Shown here in pieces: positions 35,150 to 47,121 of a stretch of DNA of 64,000 bases. The notes beneath the pieces were generated by a model that did no database searches, had not been told where the DNA came from, and worked only from the letters and a program-made list of their open reading frames with translations. The stretch is from Buddleja alternifolia (lineage: Eukaryota > Streptophyta > Magnoliopsida > Lamiales > Scrophulariaceae). Within the stretch, counting starts at the first letter, position 1. Each line of letters begins with the position of its first letter. The stretch spans positions 47,552,423 to 47,616,422 of the forward strand of contig CM033394.1 of NCBI GenBank assembly GCA_019426215.1. The letters run 5' to 3'. The position numbers and the translations under genes were made by a program.

Positions 35150-38100
35150 CATGCATGTGTTAATTAGTGTTAAATATTGCCTAGGAAATTGCTAATAATC
35201 AACATTTTTCAAAACCCTAAAAATAAAATTGGCAAGACTAGAGTTTTTAATTTATCTTGAGCTGGGGCTGGGTTTATATATAATTTCTCTTACATTTTAG
35301 GAAAAGAGTGAACCTTAAAAAAGAATATATATATATATATATGTGTATATATAGTGAAGAGATCTTGTGTAAGGAAATGAAAATTTGGAAGAACAGTGTT
35401 GAAACTTTCCCTTTCTTGTGTTTCAGTTCAGTTGCAGTTTTGTTGTGAGTTCTCAGTTTCAATATATCATTTTGTTTCTTTATCATTTTCCCCTTTTTTT
35501 TTTGGCTACCTTGAATAAGGTCCTTGATCTTTATTTTATTGTCAGAGGAAATTAAAGCTTCAAAATAAAAGCTAAGTAGAGATTCTGATTTTGACTTATC
35601 AAAGTGCAGATGACATGCCTAACAGTAGTTTCTTTCTTTTAGCTAGTCCTTTCATTTATTTATTTTTAATATTTGATACTTCATTTAACTATATTGTAGT
35701 AGTAATTTGATTTGTTTTACTTCATTCAATTTATTTTTAATAGTTAATACTTCATTTGAATATCTTTAGTCTTTACTCATATTATATTAGTAGTTAATTA
35801 CCATAATATTGAAGTTTGTGGATTTCTTTGATGGTTTAATATTTGCATAAATGACCTTCTATTATTATTAATAATTAATATTAATTTTTATGAAATTGCT
35901 TGTGTTATTTAAGTGGTATATATGGTATAAATTTTTGTTACATTACGTCGCATTTAAATGTCTTGTATTAACTCGATTAGTTCTCGATTAATTTATACTT
36001 ATATTTGGCTTATTATGGGTCATTAATTTTCTTTCTCCATGGATTAATTTATCAGAAATGAAGGTAAAAGAAATTGGTAACAAGGTAATATATAATCTGA
36101 TCAGTCTCGAAACAACTGAGCCCTTATTTTCTAGTGAAGGAAATAACACAGAAAGATGCTTTACAAGATTTCCTAGGTTTTATAAAATTGCAGTACTTCA
36201 AATATTTTCTTTAAATGAATCAGCATTATTGGTGTTTCTGTGCCTTATGTTTGCATATTATTTGCTCTAATTTTTCAATTGTTCATGCGTTCACATTTTG
36301 CCATACCACTCACTTTTATCTGAATTAAACAACTGCTCTTGAATGTTCTATATATGTTTAAATAAAGCATCACTACAAGTTAACCGTGAGTATAGAACGC
36401 TATAGACCACGGTTTTAAGCCATGACATATATTTTCATTGCCCATATTCAATTTTCATATAGTGTATGAAATTAACAAATACATAATTGAGAAAAATTTA
36501 CATAAATATTTATACAGAGATTATTTACAAATGTTGTCAAAAGTGTGATAACCTTAGTTGTGAGAGTAAACTCATATTAATTAGCTTTAGCTATATTTCG
36601 GGCAAAATGCCCTTTGAATATTATGCGTCTAAGATTTTACGATAATAAACCACAAAAATTTACGACGGACGAAATTGTCCCCTTTCTATTTTCTCTTCAT
36701 GTTTTTTAAAATTTCCATTGAATACAAGATAATGTTTTAATAAATGTGTTCTTTAATTTACAACTTATAATAACTAGAACATTCGTGAAAAGTTGTTTCA
36801 GTTGTGTGTTAAATAAAACCTAATTTTTTCTTTAAATGTGATGGCATATAATTATGTCAGTGATTAATTACTTTAAAAAAATTTCAAGTTCCAACAGATC
36901 ATGTGTTGGCTCAGCTAGCGTGCATGAAAGATGAGAAAATAAACATCGAAAAGCGTCTAATTGCTTAAAGCTGTGTCTTGTTATGAGGCTTATCAGTTGC
37001 TTATATATATACTTAAATAATTTCAAAAGTTAAATAATCTCAAATAAAGATATATAATACCCGTCCTCTGCGCTCTTATTGAAATATTATGATTAAGATA
37101 TTTACAGCTAAAATCAGCTTGCTTTAATCACTTGATGACAATATTCTAATGTGCATCTTGCTTCTGGCTATGTCTATGCTATAAAATAATGAGTTCAAAT
37201 TGTACATAATTGTCATTTAAGTACACTTGGGATCTGGTATTTATTCGATTACGTGCACTAATTATCTTTACTTAGTTTAAATTTAATTGTAATATTCTTT
37301 ATGTATTTATGAAAGTTGCCCTATTTTATGTTCTTCCTCCAAGAAAAGGGTTTTGATAATGTTAATTCTTCTTGGTTGAAAGTACAATTTAACTTTTCAG
37401 GTGTTTTTATTTCTATTTGTAGCTGGCCTCGTGTGTTCTTTGTTTTCTGAGCTAATCTTAATACTTTATTTAAGTTTTTAATTCCCATTTGCATATTAAA
37501 AGAACGTACACCAATTAGGTGCAAATGTTGATGTTCACTTGAACGTTGTATTAGCACATGTTCACGTGTGTCTATAGTGTTAAGGTACAAAGTGTGCCAA
37601 GATGCTGTCTCCATTTCATTTCTGGTCTTTGATCTTGATCAGGGACGGAGCCGGGGGGGCTGGAGGGTGCGGTCGCCCCCCCTCAATTTTGAAAAATCAT
37701 TTTTTTACCTTACAAAATTTTTGATATTTGAATTTCGCCCCCCCTCAAAATCGGAAAAGTATCATGTTTTTCTCTTTATTTTGAGTTCGCCCCCCCCAAA
37801 CCCAAAATCCTGACTATAACGAAAGAGATATAAGAGTATAAAGTATGTCAAAAGTTGTAATTAAATCTAGTTTCTTATTATATTTTTCTCCACAAATATA
37901 GCGTACCGTACCGCGGGGGGCTTCCCCTTTGACTCCTTCAACTATTTGCCAAAAAAAAAGTTTATACTTATATTACAACAATCTCGCCCCCCCTCGTTTA
38001 AATTCCTGGCTCCGTCCCTGATCTTGATGTTTGACCAGTTTATACGGGTATGAACGTAACATGTTTGAATTTTATAGTGGTTTTGAGTTTGATTTGATGT

Positions 38101-41100
38101 TAATCAAATTCAACTCGATCTAGGCAAAGCTTGTTGGAATTTAATCGAGCTTCACTATTTGTTTTTTAGTTTGGTTTAATGTTAATCAAATTGAACTCGG
38201 TCTAAACAAGAATTGTTTGAATTTTATTGAGTTTCACAATTTTTTTTTTAGTTTGGTTTGATGTTAATCAAATTGAACTCGAATGAGTTCTAATCGAGTT
38301 AAATACAAGTTGAGCTTGAATATATCGAAAAAAATAATTTGGGTTGGGTGGGGTCGTTTCTTGCTATTATTTGGAAATTAAAAATGAATAAATGGAATTA
38401 GAAATATTGTTAATGAAATACTATGTAGAAAGATATTTTTTTTAGGTTAAATACTATACGAACGTAACAAATAATTGAGTATCGAAACCTAGACAATTTC
38501 AATTTTAGGGCTCGTTATAACTTGATGATATCCATTCGGGTATCAGTTGGGTAAATTTGGGTGGATACTTGGAAGCTCTCTGAAGTAGGGATATCAATGG
38601 GGTAGGGTTAGATGGATATTCGCCCTGAATCCACCCCAGTTGGTACGAGTTTGGATACACCAAATGGGTTATGGGGCGAGTTATGAATATTAAATTAGTG
38701 ACCCGCCCATAACCAGCCCCGCTAATGTTATTCTAGCAGGGGTGAAAAACGAATCAAACTCTTCGATACTCGACTCGAGCTCGATTGGTAAAAGCTCATT
38801 TGAACTTGGTTCGTTAACATATCAAACCAAGCTTAAACAACTTTTTATGTTTGATAAGTTTTGAAGTTCGGCTCGATTAGTAAAACATAATAAAAATATG
38901 TACAAAAAAATCAAACTACTCGAGCTTGGCTCGTATTTCGATCGATTAAAGTTCGTTTGAGCTCGGCTCGATTAATAATCATACAAGTTCAAACACAAAT
39001 TTTGAAGCTCGATTATATTTCAAACAAGCGTGAACAATGTCTCGTTCTGCTCGACTCGGCTCATTTACACCCCTATATTCTAGTAAATAGATTTTTATTT
39101 AATATCTTCAGCATAAGTTTGCACGACTTAACATTTTCTTTTATTATCATTACATTTTATTGGTGAACCAAAAGTGATTAGTGAAACTGAAAAGTCTCAA
39201 AAAGATACAAAAACCCTAGACAATGTAGTTCATTTTTATTTATGGTTAAATTGATGTAAAATTTGGAATATTATGTTTTATGACTTATTTTTAATTTGAT
39301 GTAGTTGAATTGAAGTATATGGTCATGAATGTTATTTGGTATAGTATCGTATTGATATAGGTGTTAAATTGAGATTTATGAATGTGATTTGATTATTATT
39401 TGTGTGATTTTTTATAATGTTTGTCTTTGTTGTAAATTTATTAGTTGTTGGACTATTCGGATTCGGGTCAGGTCATTGCAGCTTGGATGAATCAATGAAT
39501 TTTCATGATTCATTCGGGTTTAAAGGGTAAAATCCAAACCCGCCGGGTATTTGCGGGGTGGGGCGGGGCGAGTTTTGTGTTTCAATAAAGTTAAATGGGT
39601 CGAGTAGCAGGTTTTGCCCAACCCGGTTCATACCCACCCCGTTGCCATCCGTACCAGGGAATCCAATTCCTGGATGATCTCCACCACATATGTAATCATA
39701 CATACCATCACATATACATGTGATGGTGGAGATCATCCCGGGAGTTGGACTCCCGGGAGCTTCCAAGTATGATCGGTAAATTCGTGAAGTGTTATATTAC
39801 ATTGGGTGATGTTAGTATTTTATTTTGTGACGTCCTCAATATAAGAGCATTTGATTATAGCTCAAGTAGTGTGAAATTTCCCCAACTTTGGACGGATAGA
39901 AATACAGGCACTAGGTGTAGTTAAATCGAGAGAGTTGGAGGCAATTTACTACAGAAGCCACTATAGTATGGAGAAAGACAAAACGCAAATTACTAAGAAG
40001 AGAAACCTAGGTGTGTTTTTTTTTCATTCTTATACATATGAAAAATAGGGTAAAAGACGAGCAAAATAACCGGGCTTATATAACATTTCTATCTGATCGT
40101 GATTGTTGGAGTTCCTCCGGATCGAGTAATATTCGAATTGAGCCATAGTTACGTTGTTTCTCACTATTAGGGATGAAGCCAGGGTTTGGGGGAGGGGGTA
40201 GCGCCGTGTCGCCATCTCTGCTCACTATACGAGTTTGTCATATGTCCGTAATAGAATTTACTGTGATTTGAGTTCATTCATTCATCACTATACATGGTTA
40301 AATATTACCACAATAAGTTTGTGTGAAGGTAATCAAATTTCTTAGCTTGTGCATTGTGAATATTAACCCTTGCTACTGAGCTACCACCCCATAGATTGTA
40401 TAATTGCTATATATAGTGTTATTTGGTGAGGTAAAAGGTGTTTGTAAAATGGAGGGTCCAAAGAAGTGTCAAGAGTCCATAATGTTTTTGTTTTTGGTTT
40501 TTTTAAGGTGGGGGGGGGGGGGGGGGGGGGGAATTACAGGATGGACCGGGTCCAATAGAACTTGTCCATCCACTACATTGGATGCAGATAATTTTGATAT
40601 ATTTTATAGTTTTGTCCATGCATCCAACGATATTAGACAGATCGATTTCAATGAATCCGTCTGTCTTAGAATCACCCTAATGTGGGGGCATGCATGAAGA
40701 AGACTTGATTGGGGGTTAAGCCCGGGTACGGCGGGTGGTCAAATATCACATGGACGCCCGGGGTTTGCGCTGAAACCCGGCCCACATTTTCAAGCATACA
40801 TTCAATTATCCTCCCACACATGCACCAACACTACACATTCTGCTACTCCTGCTCCTTGGCATAAATTGTTGTCAATTGAGACATCTTTTCTATTCTCATT
40901 AAACTTTGTGCCAGTTTATGATATGTATTGCGTGGGTCTCATCATCACCAATTTCTTGTGGGTCCAAGTATTATTTCATTTATTTCCTTCAAAGATCGGT
41001 TTATAGATAATGTTTTTCTTTCTTAATCTTTAATTCTTCATTTATCTTGTCTTGTAGTTCTGAAATTACTTTTAAATCTCGAGTTTGTGTTGGTCGTTCA

Positions 41101-43389
41101 ATTTGTCTGATATATTCGTAAATAAATAGGGTAACCTAAACATATCGTAGAAATGGCATCAGGGTTGCCACTACAATTACCCTCTTTTATAATTATAGCT
41201 ATATATATATAAAACAAATGAAAGACCCAAACATTTGTTTTCTCATAATTTTATTTTATTCAATGAAGCCAATATATTATTATTTTCCTTTTTTGCGTGG
41301 ACCCTTTCGGCCTATTATTTCGGCTTTGGAAAAGTGGACAGAAAAAAACGTGTACCAGAGTTAGTAAACTATTTGGGCCGGCCGGGGCCCAGTACTAGTA
41401 GGTAAGCATGGAGGTCCATAACAGTCGGTATGCAGTAGTCTATAGTTCTAATCCTTTTACTCATGTCTTATCATTAACTAATTGAATTCGAGTCAAACTT
41501 GATGTGCCATTATTATTATTAGGGGTAATTTGGTAATTGAATAATGAATATGGATTGAGGATTGTGGGCTTGTGTCAGCTGAAGATGACTTGTTATCTTT
41601 ATTAGGTAATCAGAAAAATATGGATTATATACATTTGTCGGTAGGTATGATATGCAACACGAGATGCAACACCATTTTACAATAGAAGATTTCGGGGGTT
41701 TGAGGGGTGGGGGGTGGGAGATGCACCTATAAATATCGATTACTTGGTATGTTTTCAACACATTCAACAATCATACTTAAAAATACTAATTAGTATTAGC
41801 TGGGATTGCTCTAGTCCGTGTTGAATGAATCGAACTGAAAGGAGTTTTTAACAATGGATTCTAATACATGCCGTTAAAAAATGTATGTGATATTTTGGGC
41901 AGATGATGGGAATTTATCGTCTGCGGAGGAGGAAGAGTTGAGTGGAGGGGAGACAGAAATGCAGGACCATCTGATGAAAACTGATGATGGAGATCTGAAG
42001 GAGACGTTGTTGCGTAAATATGGCGGCCACATTAGTAGTTTAAAGATGGAATTTTCCAAGAAAAGGAAGAAAGGTAAGCTACCAAAGGAGGCAAGGCAAA
42101 TGTTACTTGAATGGTGGAATCTTCATCATAAATGGCCATATCCAACGGTTAGTATCTCTCTATCATATGTGGGCCAAAGTATAATCTATGTTGCACACCG
42201 TGGCTATACACTATTTAGTTAGATGTACGATAAGTGTTCATATTCTAATTTTATGTCTATTGATTACAAAGTTGTAGAACACTTGTTATACATCTAAATA
42301 TTCATTATATATCCACTAGAAGTAGAACACTAGACTTGTGAATTAGCCATTCATTAAACTTTATGCTAAGATCATAATAACAATACTTGAGAGAAGCTCC
42401 ATTATGATCATCAGTCTTTTATTTTGTGGTTCGAATAGATGAATTTGAGTGCTAAGAATTTGAAATACCCGATAATGATTGAAGCTTGAATAAGACGTTC
42501 TAGGATTTGAAATTCACATCACACATATATGTTATTATGAAGTTGAAGTCCTTTCACATGTATCCCGAGTTATATTTTTCAATTTTTATGAAGGATTTCA
42601 CATCGCGATTTCATATCAACCTAATTTTAATTGAATTCATTGTAATCATTAGTTCTCTATGGTTTCCTCAATTTTGAACTTTCCACCCAAATGATTTTCC
42701 GGCTTAAGTTTATAGATGTACATTAGTTTGTTTTTATCCTTAAATGTGCATAATAAATTTTTTATTTAGTAATAGCTCACTCTATATAATATGAGGCCTA
42801 TACTCTTAACATCATGTTTGAGTAAAGGATTTCATTGACAAAAATGAGAGGAGAAGGCATAAGCTTAAATATAATACACCAAGTATCACATTTTGAGGTG
42901 ACCGAAAATATTTCCTTGCCTACTTGTCACCTTTCTATGCTTTTCTAGTAGTTGTCAGCTAATTGTAATAATTTTTAGTTGGTTGTAATTTGTCACTATT
43001 TGATATTTGTGACATGTATCATGTAATTGTTTCATTAAAAAAAAAATATTTCCTTACTCTCTGGTCCTTGAAGTTCAACTAGGAAAATGTTAAAGAAAAT
43101 AATTTCTCACTTAATTTTCTACCATTTTCATTTTTCTTCATCATTTTTTCACCTAGTCTATGATGCATAATTATCATATTTTTTCTTCATTATAATCGAA
43201 TATATATATGATATGCAGGAAGCAGATAAAATATCATTAGCTGAATCAACAGGTTTAGATCCGAAGCAAATAAACAATTGGTTTATAAATCAACGGAAAC
43301 GGCACTGGAAACCATCAGAGAATATGCAGATGGCTATAATGAATAATCTCTCTGGACAGTTCTTCATGGATGATTCACTTCAAGATTAA
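34124..43389 (+). CDS. class I KNOX homeodomain protein, KNAT2/KNAT6-like, 5 exons
   Basis: Exons 34124-34471, 34647-34772, 34981-35092, 41903-42147 and 43219-43389 sum to 1002 bp, 333 residues. Domains: KNOX1 ~93-135 ([20 protein letters not shown]), KNOX2 ~150-195 ([20 protein letters not shown]), ELK-type motif ~227-246 ([20 protein letters not shown]), and a TALE homeodomain ~248-311 with the three-residue loop extension PYP and recognition helix [16 protein letters not shown]. These transcription factors keep shoot meristem cells undifferentiated and pattern organ boundaries, acting in the nucleus with BELL partners. Length and the start [14 protein letters not shown] fit KNAT6 and KNAT2 better than STM or BP. 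The first Met at 34124 was chosen because the upstream in-frame stretch is low-complexity leader. Intron 3 is 6.8 kb. The exon 1 donor (AAG/GTTTAA) and exon 2 donor (ATG/GTCTCT) are weak. Confidence 0.92.
34773..34804 (+). repeat. (CT)n(AT)n microsatellite forming the exon 2 splice donor
   Basis: Exon 2 ends ...GAGTTTATG and the intron opens directly with GTCTCTCTCTCTCTCTATATAT. The donor GT is thus the edge of the repeat rather than the usual GTAAGT. Confidence 0.85.
35093..37631 (+). other. 5' part of KNOX intron 3
   Basis: No inner gene seen. CT and TA microsatellites at 35117-35146 and 35324-35353. The long third intron of class I KNOX genes is a known site of regulatory DNA in other plants; no motif I can name is visible here. 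Confidence 0.5.
37640..38020. mobile_element. hAT MITE, 381 bp, in KNOX intron 3
   Basis: Termini CAGGGACGGAGCCGGG and CCTGGCTCCGTCCCTG are inverted with one mismatch. A perfect 8-bp duplication ATCTTGAT flanks it (37632-37639, 38021-38028). C and G runs lie next to the ends. A second, older copy is at 51068-51433; the internal phrase TATTACAACAATCTCGCCCC is common to both. Confidence 0.93.
38586..39653. mobile_element. hAT-like element TAGGGATRNCAAYGGGG, split by another hAT MITE
   Basis: It begins TAGGGATATCAATGGGG; the inverse of its end is TACGGATGGCAACGGGG. The same family is at 54206-54952. No clear target duplication, so the boundaries are less sure. It contains the insertion at 38737-39075. 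Confidence 0.55.
38737..39075. mobile_element. hAT MITE, 339 bp, nested in the previous element
   Basis: Ends CAGGGGTG and CACCCCTA; perfect 8-bp duplication TATTCTAG (38729-38736, 39076-39083). The interior is rich in GAGCTCGGCTCG phrases in both orientations. Confidence 0.88.
39655..39756. repeat. imperfect ~100-nt hairpin in KNOX intron 3
   Basis: The left arm 39657-39686 (GGGAATCCAATTCCTGG, then ATGATCTCCACCA) pairs with the right arm 39725-39754 with four mismatches over 30 bp. The loop is about 38 nt and partly self-complementary. It directly abuts the end of the hAT-like element. Confidence 0.75.
40510..40531 (+). repeat. G22 homopolymer in KNOX intron 3
   Basis: Twenty-two consecutive G on the + (transcribed-sense) strand, directly after GGT. 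It could form G-quadruplex structures; its true length is likely uncertain because such runs are error-prone to read. Confidence 0.85.
40532..41902 (+). other. 3' part of KNOX intron 3
   Basis: No gene seen. A GC-rich stretch at 40715-40795 (CCCGGGTACGGCGGGTGG) contrasts with the AT-rich surroundings and looks like the inner edge of a mobile element not fully identified. Confidence 0.4.
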
Positions 43390-44027
43390 TTATGTATCTT
43401 CATTAATTTCATTTGCAGATTTACACAATATAATGCTCAAGTATTTAGTTCTTTCTTTGTATATTCTTGAAGAAATTGATCCTACTTACTTTACCATTTT
43501 AGTTTTAATAAATATATATATTTTATCGATCAGGCAAAATTTTGATATTGTCACTCAATATGTCTTTTATTATTATTGCTCTCTTTTCTCGTAGTGCATA
43601 AGGGAATTAGATTAATTAAAATTGTGGGTTAACTATACTAACTAATCCTCTTATTTAGTGCAATTACAACTCAACTCGCTTATTTTAGCCACATAACATA
43701 CTACTATAAAAAGTAATACTAGTGACAAAATTTGAAATTGTAAATTTAAAATTATCACTACTAAATATGATGAGTGATAATAATTTTTATTGTGTCACGA
43801 TAAGAAGTTTTAGTGACGAATTCTTTAAAGATGTCACTATTAACAATTGTAGGATTATGGAATTCCCCTTGGGAATAAATTCTCATTATGTGAAATATAT
43901 AGAGTTACAGGAATATCAAAAGAGATCGTAACCTATACTATAATATGGAAACAATAATATATTCTAGTCTAGAAACAAGGGAAAAATAATCTATATAAAT
44001 GAATAAAGATATACAAAAGATATTAAT

Positions 44028-47000
44028 CTAACATGCCCCCGCAGTCGAAGCTGGAGGTTCCCGGATGTTGAGACTGGACCTGAAATCTATAAACAAAGGT
44101 GAAGGAAGTCCCTTCGTAAACACATCAGCAAATGGATATTCGGATGGAACATGCAAAACACGTAGTTCTCCTAAGGCCACTTTTTCCCGCACGAAATGTA
44201 AATCTAATTCAACATGTTTAGTGCACTGGTGCTGGACAGGATTAGAGGATAAATAAACTGAACTAATATTGTCACAATAAACGATGGTAGCTTTGGCGAG
44301 AGGTGAATGTAACTCGAGAAGAAGATTGCGAAGCCAACAAGTTTCGACGACAGCATTTGCAACAGCACGATACTCGGCTTCAGCACTAGAACGAGAGACA
44401 GTGGGTTGCCGTTTAGCTGACCAAGAAAGAAGGTTGTGACCCAAGAAGACACAATAGCCAGAAGTAGAACGACGGGTATCGGGACAACCAGCCCAATCAG
44501 CATCCGAGTAGGCGGTAAGACCATCAGTGGATGAGGGGCGGAGATGAAGACCTTGAGAAATAGTGCCCTTAATGTAGCGAAGAATATGCTTGAGGGCATT
44601 AAGGTGAGACTCGCGAGGATCGTGCATGAACAAACAAACTTGTTGGACTGCATAAGCGATGTCAGGACGAGTAAAGGTAAGATACTGAAGAGCACTGGCT
44701 AAACTGCGATACATAGTGGAATCAGAGACCGGCGAACTGGATGAGCCAGAGAGTTTGGCGTTGGTGTCCACCGGGGTGAGACATGGATTGCAGTTTTGCA
44801 TTTTAACATGCTCGAGAATAGAGTAAGCAAATTTTTCTTGAGATAGAAAGATGCAGAAGGAAGAGTGAGATGCAGTGATACCAATGAAGTAGTGTAAAGG
44901 ACCAAGGTCAATCATAGCAAACTCCGAAGAGAGGAGACAGGTGACGTGAGTGAGAAGACGTGAAGAAGAGGCGGTGAGGAGATTGTCATCGACGTAGAGA
45001 AGGATAAAAGCAATGTCAGGGCCACAGTGATAGACGAAAAGAGAAGTATCAGCTTTGCTACCAATAAAGCCAATAGAGGATATATAAGTAGCAAATTGAT
45101 GATGTCAGGCACAAGGTGCCTGTTTGAGACCATACAAGGCTTTCTTGAGACAACAAACATGAGTGGGAAATTGAGAATTGACAAAGCCAGGAGGCTGTTT
45201 CATATATACAGTTTTAGAAAGATGACCATGAAGAAAAGCGTTTTTGACATCAAGTTAGTGAATAGGCTAAGAGCGAGACAGGGCGAGACTAAGGACTGTG
45301 CGAATAGTAGCAGGTTTGACTACAGGACTGAAAGTGTCATCATAGTTGAGACCGGGTTGTTGAGTGAATCCTTGAGTGACAAGATGAGCCTTATATCGCT
45401 CAAGAGACCCATCAGAGTGAAATTTATGATGGAAGATCCATTTTGAGCCAATGATGTTAACATTTGGAGGGCATGGAACAAGTTCCCATGTGCCATTATG
45501 ATGAAGAGTAGATAGCTCAGCATCCATGGCATTTTTCCAATGTGGGTCACGAATGGCTTGAGTGGAGGTACGGGGAAGAGGAGAAAGAGGTGGTGCGGAA
45601 GCAGATAGGTTCAGGAGTTGTTTGGGTTTGAAAATGCCGGATCTGGTCCGGGTAGTCATAGGATGAGAAGAGGTGGATGGGAGTGGGGGAGGCGGCGTAG
45701 GAGATGAATCGACAGTGACAGCCGAATCATGAGGAGTTAGTTCTGTAGTGTTGTCAAGGGGGAGGTGCTGGACAACATAAAGGCTCTCGGGGGAAGAGAG
45801 GAAATCGTATGAGTTTGGAGAAACAGGCAAATGATAGGAGCGGTAAGGAAAGATGTTTTCATCAAAAGTGATATGACGGGAAATTATAATGCGGTTAGAA
45901 GTGAGATCTAGGCAACGAAAACCACGATGATTCAGAGGATAATCGAGGAAAATACAAGCAGTGGAGCGAGGCGCTAATTTGTTCGGGGCTGTAGAGGAGA
46001 GGTTGGGATAGCACAAACAACCAAAAACTTTGAGATGATCATAGGTTGGAGGCTTGTTAAAGAGGATTTCAAAAGGAGTTTTAAACGACAATGTTTTGGT
46101 AGGGAGGAGATTGAGAAGCTGGACTGCCATATGGAGAGATTCGACCTAGAATGAAGAAGGGAGGCTAGCTTGAAACAGTAAGGTTCGGAGAATATTATTA
46201 GTGGTTTGAATAATACGTTCTACTTTGCCATTTTGTTGCGATGTATATGGGCAAGAAAAACAAAAAACAATACCGTGTTTTTGAAAAAAATTATGAAAAA
46301 GGGATTGGTCAAATTCTCTTCCATGATCGCATTGAAATTGTTGTATTTCCGTTTTAAATTGAGTGGTGACATAAGCACGAAAATTAAGAAAAATTTGAAA
46401 AACGTCGGATTTATTTCGTAAAGGAAAAACCCAAAGAAAATGCGAGAAATCATCTAAAAATAAGACATAATAACGATAACCACTTAAACTAGGAATAGGT
46501 GATGCCCATAAATCAAAATGAATTAATTGAAAAGGAGCAACAGAAATAGAGTGTGATAATTGAAAAGAAAGCCTACGGTGCTTGCCTAATTGACAAGCAT
46601 GACACAAATTATCAGAAAAATCCTTATTACATGAAATAAATTTCTTGGAATTTAAAAATGAGAAAATAGCAGCTCCAGGATGACTTAATCGACGGTGCCA
46701 GGTGGTGTTGTCGATGGCAGCAAAAGTGTGGTCAGAGGAACGGGTGAGGTGGACAGTAGAAGGATGAAAAGGATAAAGATCGTTGGAGCTATTACTGCGG
46801 AGTAGAAGAATTCCTGTCTTCAAGTCCTTCACAGAAAAGCCAAGAGGGTCAAATTCGACAGAGCAAGAGTTTTATTTGGTGAATTGACGAACAAAAATTA
46901 AATTCTTAATTTATTTGAGGACTAACTAAAATATTATGAAGAACGATGGGGTTGGCTTTAGAAATTAAAGTCGAAGCGCCAAGAAAATTAACAGAAATAC

Positions 47001-47121
47001 ATGCACCATTGCCTACCATAATTGATTTAGAATTACAATGCGTAAATAAATTAAGTGTACCTGTCCAAGAGGACATATGAGCAGTGGCTCCAGTATCCAT
47101 ATACCAATTTGAATCAGGTTG
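44028..47121 (-). pseudogene. copia pol, interrupted
   Basis: Protease 47100-46906 (MDTGATAHMSSWTG). A frameshift near 46895 follows, then the integrase zinc region (HRRLSHPG...CHACQLGK) and catalytic core with DLW, CDHGREF and QQNGKVER at 46832-46146, RT from 45560 (GSKWIFHHKF, YVDD region) and RNase H at 44560-44300 (DWAGCPDTRRSTSGYCVFLG). In-frame stops lie near 46848, 46143, 45256 and 45105. The final TAG overlaps the first bases of the 3' LTR. Confidence 0.9.
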
